64,000 nt of DNA, taken from the NCBI RefSeq assembly GCF_003286085.1, contig NW_020825546.1, positions 1 to 64,000 on the forward strand, written 5' to 3'. Positions 24,275-34,045 of the stretch are shown piece after piece. Position 1 is the first letter of the stretch, and each line of letters starts with the position of its first letter. The notes under the pieces were generated by a model. The model was not told the origin of the DNA, searched no databases, and worked only from the letters and a program-made list of their open reading frames with translations. The position numbers were made by a program, and so were the translations under genes. Source of the stretch: Drosophila persimilis (Eukaryota > Arthropoda > Insecta > Diptera > Drosophilidae).

Positions 24275-25996
24275 TAAAAAAGACACTTGGTGGCGAGGCG
24301 CGGCAAATATGCACTTTCCAGTTTTCTCGGCGCACGGCTATTAATTTAGCCCGATTTTTGCGAAGCGCACACCGCGTGGGATTTTCACAGTTCCGTTTTA
24401 TTCGGTTTCTGTTTGTCTTTCTGAGAAGTTATTTGGATTTTTTTTCTTTGGGGTTTTCTTTGGGGTGCTTACACGTGGTCGATTTAGATATATATTTGCT
24501 ACCGACGCGGAGATAATTACCGGCGGCACAGATTCAAATTTTCAAAAGAGAACGCTCTGGTGCTTTGCACTGCTTAAATAAGAGCTTACCGATCTTAATG
24601 CTCGGCTTCGAAAGCTCCGTTGCGATGCGCTGCACAGCACTTACGGAAGCTTAGCTCAGCTGTTCCCTACCTAGAGCTTGCCTGCACCCACCCCAACTAT
24701 GCTATGCCATGCACCGATAATTGGCCCAAGGTTATTGCATGCGATATACCCGATATGCAACCGTTACACATTTCCGAACACATCCATTTGCTTCTCTCTG
24801 TTCCGAGGCTTGAGGCCAATCTATTTGCCCATTCGTGTGATACATTTTGCTACACCTGTTACAAACACCTCCATGAGCACACACCAAAGTTCGAGGCAGG
24901 ATGAGTAAGAGCCCCGATGCGTTTGCATAAGAAAAGCTCTGAGCAAGAGCATTCTTGCATTCTTCTTGAACATTCACAAATTTCACACAAAAATGCCATA
25001 GGAATTGCACACAGAAATGCCAATCGATCTATTTATACTCAATATATTTACTCGTATTTACACAAGGAGCGGTTCAGGAATGTTTGTCAGTACTCGTACT
25101 CGTACTCGTATCGAAAGTGTCTAAGCAACAATTTGGCATTATCCACCATAGCCTTAGCCTGCTTCCGATACGCTCCGATGGCGTGGAGAAAAATCCAATT
25201 TTCACAGCTATTTGTTTGCCCGACCCCGACTACCCCGACTATTTTATTCAATGTAGCCCCTTTTAGGTCACTCATTCATAGACACTCGTTGCAGTGATTA
25301 TCCAACTATTTGATCCCGTCCGAAGAATATTTTCCAAAAGGTCTCCTCCGCGCCGTCGGTGATCTCCTCACGCGGGCTGAATTTTGTTTTGATGAGTCGG
25401 TGTGAATCGAAGGATCATTAGCCCCATTCTTTTCATCCAACTTATCGTTAATTTCCTTCCTGTTTTGCTACTCAAAAAACAATTCGATTCAGCAGCGATC
25501 AAACAAAAAAAAAAAATTTAAAAAAAAAATAAAAAAACAGGTCAGCAGCAACATATCTAATTTGACATGTACTACATGAAACATGGACTTATAGGCACCG
25601 TAATCTTGTTTGCGATAGCAGAGCACTTTGGCGGTCAAAGAGGTTACTTTTCAGCCCACCAGTCCACCGAGACACCACCCCACCAGACCCATTGAACGCC
25701 TTGGGCCGCATTACAAATATTTTTGAGTACATTTATGTGTAGATCAAAGTGCATTCTATGAAATTAAACTATTCATGGGTGCCTACTATGCCGTTTTTCT
25801 CTGTGTGTATCCTCTGTTTTTAAATTTGTAATTTTCAGGGAACCAGCGTGGCCTTGGAAAACTCGTAACCTTGTGCTCGTACTTTACACCAGAGTATCAG
25901 TTCACTCTGCAACAACAGGCAATCAGAATTGTTGAATAAAGCACGCACACATACTGTAAAGCCAGGCCGAGGCTGCTGGCCGAAATACCCTTCAGA
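24275..25996 (+). other. 5' region of the CYHR1-like gene, copy 1
   Basis: No coding domain recognised. A 94-codon frame (24620-24904) with several Cys and His is kept in both copies with one changed residue, but it has no clear homology and may be chance. A short TACTCG repeat lies at 25090-25110. An acceptor-like site (TAATTTTCAG) ends at 25838, about 160 bp before the ATG, and a poly-A-rich run is at 25505-25540. A spliced 5' UTR is plausible. Confidence 0.45.
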
Positions 25997-27151
25997 ATGT
26001 CGAATGGCAACCCCAATGTCAACAACAACGAGCAGCCCCCAGCCGCCAAGAGGCAGCGATTGTCAGATGTTGCAAGTAAAGATGAAAGTACTTTGAATGA
26101 GATTTCGACTACTATGGACAGCAGTGAGGGTGAGGTCGGCGGGTCCTCGGGTGGTGGCGTATCCGATCTTCGTGAGCGACTGCATAACATACTGGTGTGC
26201 GTTGTGTGCCGCGAGGTTCCACAACCACACGACTTCTTTCAGTGCAGCCATGGGCATATCATGTGTGAGGACTGCAAGACCGCCGTTCTGGCTGTTGCCA
26301 TCTTCAATAAAACGCGTGCCTGCTGCCCCAGTTGTCGATCGCTCATTAGAAACTACGATCAGGAGCAGAATCTAGTGGTGCGCCAGACTCTCTGGGAGCT
26401 ACCCATCAGCTGCCCCAGCTGCAATGACCAGTTCTCAGATAGGAAAGATCTCTCCAGACACTTGGAGTTCGTTTGTGAGGGGCGTGTGGTTTGCTGCAAG
26501 TACCACTGCCTGGGCTGTTCTTGGAAGGGCCCCTACAAGGACAGCGTCTCACATGATTCCGACTGTAGGTTTCCCCAGAAGCAGGGAAAGGAGATCCTAG
26601 ATATTCTGCTGCATGTCGAGGACAGGGAGCTTGAGGCCCAAAAGCCCGTGTTGCAGCTCCATCGGGTGCTGAGTGCTAGCCGGGTGGAATTTTTCACCTT
26701 GAGAATGAAGTGGATACACCGCTCAGAGGGTTTACATCCACGGACCCTCGAGTCTGAGGTAAGGTTTTGGAGAACCAGAACTCGTCTGCAGCATACCTCT
26801 GATGATCTCTTATCCCGATTCCCACAGACGATTCGTGCCTTTGAGGAGTATTGGGTGCTGCGTCTACGTCTGAAAAGAGCTGGGGAAAAAATCACCGTCA
26901 GCGGCCAGCTATTGCTTTCGACTACCCCACGAGTGTCCCTCATGGTCGACCATTTGATCCAGATGCCGCAGAGTGTCTGCAGCGCCAAGCAGCTCCACGA
27001 CATACGCCCGCGTATCTACCGCCATATTTTCGATTCAACCGGCAAGTGCGCAAACCGCCAGAAGCTTCCCTTGGCGGGACCTCAGGCCCTGTACCGGCTA
27101 TTTGCCATGACCCGGATCCAGCTCCGTTTGTGGATGTTTTTGCATTATTGA
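25997..27151 (+). CDS. CYHR1/ZTRAF1-like RING and zinc-finger protein, copy 1
   Basis: A 384-residue protein in one uninterrupted frame. Residues 1-60 are low-complexity, with a basic AAKRQR patch. A RING-type finger follows at about 67-113 (CVVCREVP, CSHGHIMCEDC, CCPSC). Next is a TRAF/SIAH-like zinc region at about 138-195 (CPSCNDQF, HLEFVC, CCKYHCLGC, H..DC). The C-terminal half resembles the CYHR1 family: EYWVLRLRL, RPRIYRHIFDSTG, and the end IQLRLWMFLHY. Length is close to the family's (about 360). The ATG at 25997 was chosen because it opens the frame just after a 5' UTR acceptor. Family members are poorly characterised; a ubiquitin-ligase role is only suggested by the RING. The lack of introns could mean a retrocopy. 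Confidence 0.82.
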   Translation: MSNGNPNVNNNEQPPAAKRQRLSDVASKDESTLNEISTTMDSSEGEVGGSSGGGVSDLRERLHNILVCVVCREVPQPHDFFQCSHGHIMCEDCKTAVLAVAIFNKTRACCPSCRSLIRNYDQEQNLVVRQTLWELPISCPSCNDQFSDRKDLSRHLEFVCEGRVVCCKYHCLGCSWKGPYKDSVSHDSDCRFPQKQGKEILDILLHVEDRELEAQKPVLQLHRVLSASRVEFFTLRMKWIHRSEGLHPRTLESEVRFWRTRTRLQHTSDDLLSRFPQTIRAFEEYWVLRLRLKRAGEKITVSGQLLLSTTPRVSLMVDHLIQMPQSVCSAKQLHDIRPRIYRHIFDSTGKCANRQKLPLAGPQALYRLFAMTRIQLRLWMFLHY

Positions 27152-27247
27152 GCTGACGCTAAAAACCTTTAAATTGTAGTTTAAACCTTTATTGGGCACA
27201 ACATCTTTTGATTTGATTTTTAAATTCGTTGCTTTAGAGCTGCATTT

Positions 27248-27631
27248 TTAGGGTTTGGGCGCCTTCTGGATCTGCTCGTTCACAGCAAGACCTTCTTCAG
27301 CAGCAGCCTTGACCTTATCATGGAAGTCGTGCAGAAGCAATCGAGTAAATTAGGCATACGTTTTTGTCTGGTCTGTTAAGGTCGGCTAGTGTCGGCTAGA
27401 CTCACCTTAACGCTATCCTCGTTGAAAAAGTCCTTGACCTTTGCCAGCAGGTCGTTGAGCTGAGCCTCAACTGGCTTGGTGGGCTCCTCACGAGGCACGC
27501 GAGCACACATGCACACCTGAAAGCAGAGTTACAGTAAAATCACAATCAGTCACTGTTCCTTTTCGACCACTTCTATCTCCACTTACGGCGAACAGGGCGA
27601 ACAGGAAGAAGATCAAAGCAATCTTGGCTAT
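27248..27631 (-). pseudogene. Small secreted-peptide gene with three exons, copy 1, probably dead
   Basis: Minus strand. Exon 1 (27587-27631) encodes a hydrophobic signal peptide (AKIALIFFLFALFA). Exon 2 (27406-27516) begins VCMCARVPREEP and includes an amphipathic stretch (LNDLLAKVKDFFNED). Exon 3 (27248-27328) starts DFHDKVKAAAEEG and ends at TAA. Both introns have GT donors and phase 0; intron 1 ends in CAG. Two defects are visible: the expected ATG is ATA (27629-27631), and the intron 2 acceptor reads AC instead of AG. Both copies have the same defects. The full product would be about 78 residues, the size of small amphipathic secreted peptides. I do not recognise the family. It lies convergent to the CYHR1-like gene, about 100 bp away. 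Confidence 0.65.
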
Positions 27632-27940
27632 TTTTGGTTTTTAGTTTGTTTTACTGGTGCTGCTCTTTACTGAAGAACGTTGACTTGAGTACTCATAGCG
27701 ACAGCTCGTTTTGCGTCGGAGCCGAGATGAAACCGAGAGCCGGTCTTATCACCGGCGCCACTATCAAGGTCAAGTGTTTAGAAGCGTACGTCCCGGTCCG
27801 CTCAGATAAGAGAGTGGAGTGAAGTAGAGTGCTCAAAGTAGAGTTATAGACTATGTAGCATACTATGTGGGCATGGAGGACATTTTACTACCCATTTAGA
27901 GCTCTGGCAAATGGTCGAGATAAGAATTTATATTAAAAAA
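27632..27940. other. Intergenic DNA upstream of the peptide gene
   Basis: About 300 bp without a recognisable gene. It contains the presumed promoter side of the minus-strand peptide gene. A 62-codon plus-strand frame (27634-27822) is kept in both copies but has no domain. Confidence 0.4.
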
Positions 27941-29021
27941 AATCGCGTACGAGTAGGGAAAGGATACTAGGAAACGGGATACAGGGGGTCAAAGGGACAG
28001 ATCAGCATGGATACGTAAACGAAGAAGATCACCGGTCAGATCTTTGTCGGCTGCGGTATCGCTCATTGGCGAGAACGCTCACCCTACCATGATCCTTCAG
28101 GGCCACCTATTAACAGTCAGGATCCCTTCAAATAAGCCTGCTATTCGATATTGTCTTACATTTATTGAGTATTACTATACAGCATATACTGGGGAAGGAA
28201 TATCATAAGGGCGAGGTAGGGTATAATGATCTTAAATCTATAAAACTGATTAGTAGTAGGTATATATAAATCCATGTATAAAACCGTGATCATGGTTGAA
28301 GACCAACGAATAGTTACCGCACATTCATTCTTTTCAGATGGGGGTTAAACCGGTGGTACGGGCACGTTGCCAATAGAGGTGTCCGGGAATAACCAATCCG
28401 TAACTTCTAAACCAGCGTTTCAATACGTAGATACTAGTGGTGCTAATCCCACCCGGAAAGAACAGAAATTTTTCAACGGGTCTCTGTAGCTGGGTGGATA
28501 ATTACCTCAAGAGAATTACACCACTGATCGAAAAATTTTACTGAACTGTGGGCGTTCGTTTTCCAAATCGTCGAACGGCTGCCCCAGTATTGACGATATA
28601 TAACTGGCGCGTCCACTCAAATTAAATCATCACTTTGAGCCGCACTTGGCACTTGCACTAGGCTGTGACTTTGGCTTGACCTTGGTTTAGAGAACTGGGT
28701 CAGCTCTACAAGAATTCTTTTTCCACGGCCGGTCACTCTGACGGTCACGAGGAGAGAAAGAAAGAGGCTGGGACTACTAAAAACAGCAACCCACGTTTTC
28801 CCACACTTTCTATGGTCTTCTTCTGTTATACAGGATCCAGACACAGCAATATTTAATAAAATATAGTGCACGGCAGAAAAATTGCATATCAAAGCGTTTG
28901 CCGCTTGGTCGCAAAACAGCTGTTGATAAGCTTTATCAAAGCTCACAAGATCTTCAACTCGAATTTTTTACGGCCTAGTTTTAGGCTGTAATTTTTGGAG
29001 TTAGCCGTGGATAATTAAAAT
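27941..29021 (+). repeat. 1.08-kb duplicated segment, unit 1
   Basis: Repeats at 30094-31173 with an offset of 2153 bp and once in the distal copy (48386-49465). It has a TATA-like box (GGTATATATAAATCC near 28258) and an acceptor-like CATTCTTTTCAG before ATGGGGG (28337). On the minus strand a 109-codon frame (28617-28946) is interrupted in the two other units by loss of one T in GCGTTTGCC. I do not recognise a product. It may be part of an unknown gene or element. Confidence 0.6.
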
Positions 29022-30090
29022 ACGAGGGGGAACGTTGTGAGTTGCTGCGGACACCGCAACTCTACAGTTATACCCGATACTAAGTCAGTATGGCTCTCCT
29101 CCGGCAGACGCCGCTAATATTAAACGACACGACAAAGAGTGCGTGCGAGAGAGACAGAAAATCAGTCTGAGCGTGACATCACGCGCTGCGTAGCCACTGC
29201 AAATTGATTTGTTTCCTTTGGCTATAAAAATGATCTGATCTGATTCAGATTAAGCAATCTGATAGATATGGTCGTTATCTATGATTCTGCGTTTTTAGTT
29301 TTCTCAAATCTGCAATATTGTGGATGCAACAGATTTTCGTCCTTTGTGTGGGCGGAAGGGGGTGGGGCGAAATTTTGAGATATACGTTTTATAGTGAGAT
29401 CTAACAGGAGTACGGACACTAAATTTGGTTACTCTAGCTTTAAAACTCTCTGAGATTTGTGAATATCCCCAGATTTGCATCCTTTGCGGGGGCGGAAGGG
29501 GGTGTGGCGAACTTTTGAATCAAACTCGTCTCGGTCTGATATATTAGGAGTGTGGATACCAAATTTGGTTGCTCTAGCTTTTATAGTCTCTGAGATCTAG
29601 GCGCTAATGTTTTACTCTAAGCAAAGCCGCCTATGCTACGTGTGTGTTAGAGAGAGACAGGGCGAGAAAAAATGAAATTGTTTTCTTGATGCTGGCTATA
29701 ATAATAATACGATCCAATTCAGATTCTGCAGTCTAAAAGATGTGGTCATTCTCTACGATTCTGCGTTTTTGGTTTTCTCGTATCGTCGAAATTGTGGATG
29801 CCACAGATTTTCGCCCTTTGTGGGGGCGGAAGTGGGCGGGGCAAAGTTTTGAAATATTTTTGGAGCAGTGACATATCACAGAAGTCTGGATCCAAAACAT
29901 CGTTGCTCTAGCTCTTATAGTCTTTGAGCATTAGGCGCTGAAGGGGACGGACAGACGGACAGACGGACGGACGGACAGACAGACAGGGCTCAATCGACTC
30001 GGCTATTGATGCTGATCAAGAATATATATACTTTATAGGGTCAGAAACGAATCTAATATACCCCAATACTCATTTTGAGTATCGGGTATA
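29022..30090 (+). mobile_element. DINE-1-like element, full length, in the 1.08-kb unit
   Basis: Begins ACGAGGGGGAACG, has GA-rich text (GTGCGTGCGAGAGAGACAG) at about 29139, two GGGGGCGGAAG boxes and a (GGAC)n tract at 29945-29985, and ends GAGTATCGGGTATA. It directly precedes the second 1.08-kb unit. Confidence 0.9.
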
Positions 30091-31173
30091 AAAAATCGCG
30101 TACGAGTAGGGAAAGGATACTAGGAAACGGGATACAGGGGGTCAAAGGGACAGATCAGCATGGATACGTAAACGAAGAAGATCACCGGTCAGATCTTTGT
30201 CGGCTGCGGTATCGCTCATTGGCGAGAACGCCCACCCTACCATGATCCTTCAGGGCCACCTATTAACAGTCAGGATCCCTTCAAATAAGCCTGCTATTCG
30301 ATATTGTCTTACATTTATTGAGTATTACTATACAGCATATACTGGGGAAGGAATATCATAAGGGCGAGGTAGGGTATAATGATCTTAAATCTATAAAACT
30401 GATTAGTAGTAGGTATATATAAATCCATGTATAAAACCGTGATCATGGTTGAAGACCAACGAATAGTTACCGCACATTCATTCTTTTCAGATGGGGGTTA
30501 AACCGGTGGTACGGGCACGTTGCCAATAGGGGTGTCCGGGAATAACCAATCCGTAACTTCTAAACCAGCGTTTCAATACGTAGATACTAGTGGTGCTAAT
30601 CCCACCCGGAAAGAACAGAAATTGTTCAACGGGTCTCTGTAGCTGGGTGGATAATTACCTCAACAGAATTACACCACTGATCGAAAAATTTTACTGAACT
30701 GTGGGCGTTCGTTTTCCAAATCGTCGAACGGCTGCCCCAGTATTGACGATATATAACTGGCGCGTCCACTCAAATTAAATCATCACTTTGAGCCGCACTT
30801 GGCACTTGCACTAGGCTGTGACTTTGGCTTGACCTTGGTTTAGAGAACTGGGTCAGCTCTACAAGAATTCTTTTTCCACGGCCGGTCACTCTGACGGTCA
30901 CGAGGAGAGAAAGAAAGAGGCTGGGACTACTAAAAACAGCAACCCACGTTTTCCCACACTTTCTATGGACTTCTTCTGTTATACAGGATCCAGACACAGC
31001 AATATTTAATAAAATATAGTACACGGCAGAAAAATTGCATATCAAAGCGTTGCCGCTTGGTCGCAAAACAGCTGTTGATAAGCTTTATCAAAGCTCACAA
31101 GATCTTCAACTCGAATTTTTTACGGCCTAGTTTTAGGCTGTAATTTTTGGAGTTAGCCGTGGATAATTAAAAT
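30091..31173 (+). repeat. 1.08-kb duplicated segment, unit 2
   Basis: Near-identical to 27941-29021. The long minus-strand frame is shortened here (30770-31066) by loss of one T. The distal duplication has only one unit, which shares this T loss and the DINE that follows, so it corresponds to unit 2 and not to unit 1. Confidence 0.9.
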
Positions 31174-31863
31174 ACGAGGGGGAACGTTGTGAGTTTCTGC
31201 GGATACCGCAACTCTACAGTTATACCCGATACTAAGTCAGTATGGCTCTCCTCCGTCAGACGCCGCTAATATTAAACGACACGACAAAGAGTGCGAGAGA
31301 GAGAAAATCAGTCTGAGCGTGACGTCGGGCGCTGCGTAGCCACTGCAAATTGATTTCTTGCTTTTGGCTACAAAAATGATCCGATCTGACCAGATTCAGC
31401 AATCTGATAGATATGGTCATTCTCTATGATTCTGCGTTTTTAGTTTTCTCGAATCTGTAATATTGTGGATGCAACAGATTTTCGTCCTTTGTGTGGGCGG
31501 AAGGGGGTGGGGCGAAATTTTGAGATATACGTTTTATAGTGCGGATACTAAATTTGGTTACTCTAGCCTTAAAAGTCCCTGAGATTTGGGAATATCCCCA
31601 GATTTGCATCCTTTGCGGGGGCGGAAGGCGGTGTGGCGAAGTTTTGAAACAAACTCGTCTCGGTCCGATATATTAGGAGTGTGGATACCAAATTTGTGGA
31701 TACAGACGGACAGACAGACATGGCTCAATCGACTCGGCTATTGATGCTGATCAAGAATATATATACTTTATGGGGTCGGAAACGATTCCTTCTGGACGTT
31801 ACACACATCCACTTTTACCACAAATCTAATATACCCCAATACTCATTTTGAGTATCGGGTATA
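31174..31863 (+). mobile_element. DINE-1-like element with internal deletion
   Basis: Begins ACGAGGGGG and ends GAGTATCGGGTATA but has lost about 400 bp in the middle, with a join at CCAAATTTGTGGATACAGACGG. The DINE at 49466 has the same internal join. The GA tract is altered to GTGCGAGAGAGAGAAAATC (31281-31299), longer than in full-length copies. Confidence 0.88.
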
Positions 31864-32650
31864 ACAAGAAGACACGATAAGCGTCGAATATTACACCCCC
31901 CGCTGAAATCACAGTTTGGGGTCTTGCTAACCAAATCCTGATCCACACTTGGAGTGCTGGATACGATTTATTGTTCAATATCATTTGTGTGATATTTACC
32001 AATAAAGCGACCCTGGAAATCTTCCAGCTCGTAGTAGCTGTTCTCGAGTCTTTTCTTAATGCGGGCTTTCCGAAACGTAGGTGCCAGTTTCGCATTAATG
32101 CCTTTCACAAAACTACTCTGGTCAAAATTTCGTCTATACACTTCTTGACCCACTTGAAAGTTTACTTCTCGGCTTCGAAGATTATAGATATTTTCATTGC
32201 GAACATGCTGCTGTTTCATTTCTTCTGCAGCGGTCTTGTGAATTACCTCGAAGGAATCGTCGCGATCGAAGACTACAGCTCGGTCCTCCAACATACTGAG
32301 ATTTCGTAGGAGTTGATAAGTGGAATCATGTTTTGGCCAAAAGCAACACGATATGGGCTACTTTTGACGGCTGCATGCACACTGGATTGATCAGGCTTAA
32401 TGTACGCTTTGATAGCAGCGAGTACCGAGGGATTTACCCGCTTTGAGGCATTGGTTTGGGGAGCGTAGGCGGCGGTGTTCGAATGTCGAATTTGGTATTT
32501 CGCTAACAGATCCTTGAACTTGTGTGACTTGAATTGAACGCCGTTATCTGACACTATCACTTCCGGGACTCCAAAGCAATGAAACAGGTCTTCCTCCATG
32601 AACCATGAAGGTCTCCCCTGCTTTGCCCATTGGCATAACATCTAAATATA
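31864..32650 (-). pseudogene. Ty3/gypsy-type integrase, C-terminal fragment
   Basis: Minus strand, two overlapping frames (32641-32273 and 32294-31968) joined by a frameshift. The first has the integrase core text FGVPEVIVSDNGVQFKS and YAPQTNASKRVN, with the second catalytic Asp in SDNG; the usual Glu position reads as Lys/Arg (ASKRVN where families have E-R-x-N). The second has a basic integrase tail (VGQEVYRRNF, LAPTFRKARI) with a short SH3-like region. No LTR, gag or RT is present. It is absent from the distal duplication copy. Confidence 0.75.
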
Positions 32651-32755
32651 AGTCCACGGCCGCGGCCTCCAACAAAAAAACGCGCAAACAATATCAAACA
32701 ATAAACGTCGAATTGTACCCTTAAAAACGGAGCAATTATTTTCTTGTGAATACTG

Positions 32756-33047
32756 GAGTCAGAGTTGCTGAAAAAGCTCGGAAGCTTCCAACAAGTACTA
32801 ATTATTTCAAAATTAAAAAAAAAAGTAAATTTGTAGCTACAGATGTTGCTAGTACGGAGAACTAAACTAAGTCCAGGGCCTGGCTTTGCTTTCGATCAGA
32901 CATATTTCATTCAACTTAAACCTGAGAGACTACTTCGATTGAGTTTCTTGTGTGTTTGTAATTCTATTTATTGTATGAAAATTTACATTGGGGCCACGTG
33001 CGCCATGCCGCGCTTCCATTAGTTCCGAAGTCTTTCGCGTTGTTGTG
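32756..33047. repeat. Short block shared with 50043-50335
   Basis: Right-hand edge of the segmental duplication. The same text (GTCAGAGTTGCTGAAAAAGC to CGCGTTGTTGTG) appears at the end of copy 2. It includes the C-terminal side of the proteasome-like fragment. Confidence 0.9.
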
Positions 33048-33112
33048 CCAATGACGACGCCATCGGATGCGACCATGCCCAGAGATGTGTGGCCTTTGGA
33101 TACTATTTTCAA
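32930..33112 (-). pseudogene. Proteasome alpha-subunit-like fragment
   Basis: The minus-strand frame reads VSKGHTSLGMVASDGVVIG followed by TTTRKTSELME. This fits the conserved strand pair near the N-terminus of 20S proteasome alpha subunits (G-x-x-S-x-G-x-x-A-x-D/N-G-V-V), closest in pattern to the alpha-2 type. The upstream part that should carry GRLYQVEYAL is not in frame, and the frame runs into unrelated sequence after about 40 residues. It is at best one exon or a retrocopy remnant. The distal duplication keeps only its last part. The identification is by motif only. Confidence 0.45.
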
Positions 33113-33389
33113 CGCCTATGACGATTGCCGTATAACCATCAACGCTTGCGAAAACTTCAACTGTTCAACCATTTCTGAAAACGCCAAAACAAAGATGTCC
33201 AATGAATCTTATCGATGTTCGATGGAATCGTTTCCACATCGTATCGTGTCGATGTTTTTGCGAGTAAGTTTAGTATTAAATACATAGTATAATACAAACT
33301 CCGGCTTTCGCGTATTGTTGGACTACGACTTCGACCGAGTTTAAATTTTTGTTTCGGGCAAAACAATGTGAACAAATCAAAGGAATCTG
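33113..33389. other. Spacer between the proteasome-like fragment and the BEL LTR
   Basis: No gene recognised. The minus strand has short frames without domains. It may hold more of the damaged proteasome-like copy. Confidence 0.35.
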
Positions 33390-34045
33390 TTTATGTAAAT
33401 TCGCTTGATTCTGGTGATTGTCAATATGATAATAGTATGCTGAAAATGTAACTTTGTATGCTACTGGTTCATGTACCAGTAACAAATGGTCGCCGCAATC
33501 GGTACTTGAACAAATTGGGCTTCGGAGATGTGAATACGTCAGAGTTTTCATTCGTACTGATTTTATTTCGTAAAATGCGAGGTTTATATACAAGTTCTAT
33601 GAAAATAATTGTTTACTTAGGATTTTAGGTATGTTTAATTAGTTCCGAGTATAATATTGCTAGGGAAATATGTTATATCTATTTAGGACTAAGCAATTAC
33701 TACAAATCCACCAGTGGAATATTCCAAGGGTCAGATTTATGACGGTCACAATGTGTCTCATGCAGATGGTGTGAGATTTGACCACATGCTGGTCATCCAG
33801 AATGTGTTTAATGATAGTGTTGTAAATATCTTAACAGTGTATGTACACAAATGCATGCAGCTGTCCGTTGTATATTTATTTAGGTCAGTAGTGCATGTCA
33901 CATATTGATATTTAGAGCATATTATCGTTTATTTATTTAGGTGGCTGGGAAATCTTAACCTTTTATGGCTAGCTATTTGTCTACGTCTAATCATACGATT
34001 TTGTACTTTAATTGAAATCGTACATCCTCCCGACCGTTGAACATA
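33390..34045 (-). repeat. LTR region of the minus-strand env-bearing BEL element (limits uncertain)
   Basis: Lies just downstream (minus strand) of env. A purine tract (GGGAGGATG, minus strand, near 34025-34035) precedes TGTACGATTTC, a likely LTR start. A TATA-like box (TATATAAACC, minus) is at 33581-33590. Near 33463 there is a short palindrome (ACTGGTTCATGTACCAGT). No second LTR is available for comparison, so the ends are approximate. Confidence 0.5.

Larger units (their letters stand above)
24275..33047. repeat. Segmental duplication, copy 1 (partner 43603-50335)
   Basis: Direct repeat of a multi-kb block. The distance to the partner is 19324 bp at the left edge, 20454 bp after the extra DINE in copy 2, and 20445 bp across the genes. 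Copy 1 carries a doubled 1.08-kb-plus-DINE unit and about 1 kb (31750-32757) that copy 2 lacks. Identity in the shared parts is very high; the 1155-bp coding region differs at five bases. Confidence 0.95.

Noticed and set aside
24620-24904. 94-codon Cys/His-containing frame conserved between duplication copies
   Set aside because: Copies are nearly identical over all sequence, so conservation carries no information; no homology recognised.
26533-27003. 156-codon minus-strand frame opposite the CYHR1-like gene (also at 46978-47448)
   Set aside because: It is the shadow of a well-supported gene and changes wherever that gene changes.
31281-31299. Certain identification of an MSL recognition element
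   Set aside because: Only a GA-rich resemblance is seen; without the matrix or binding data it stays a hypothesis in the findings.
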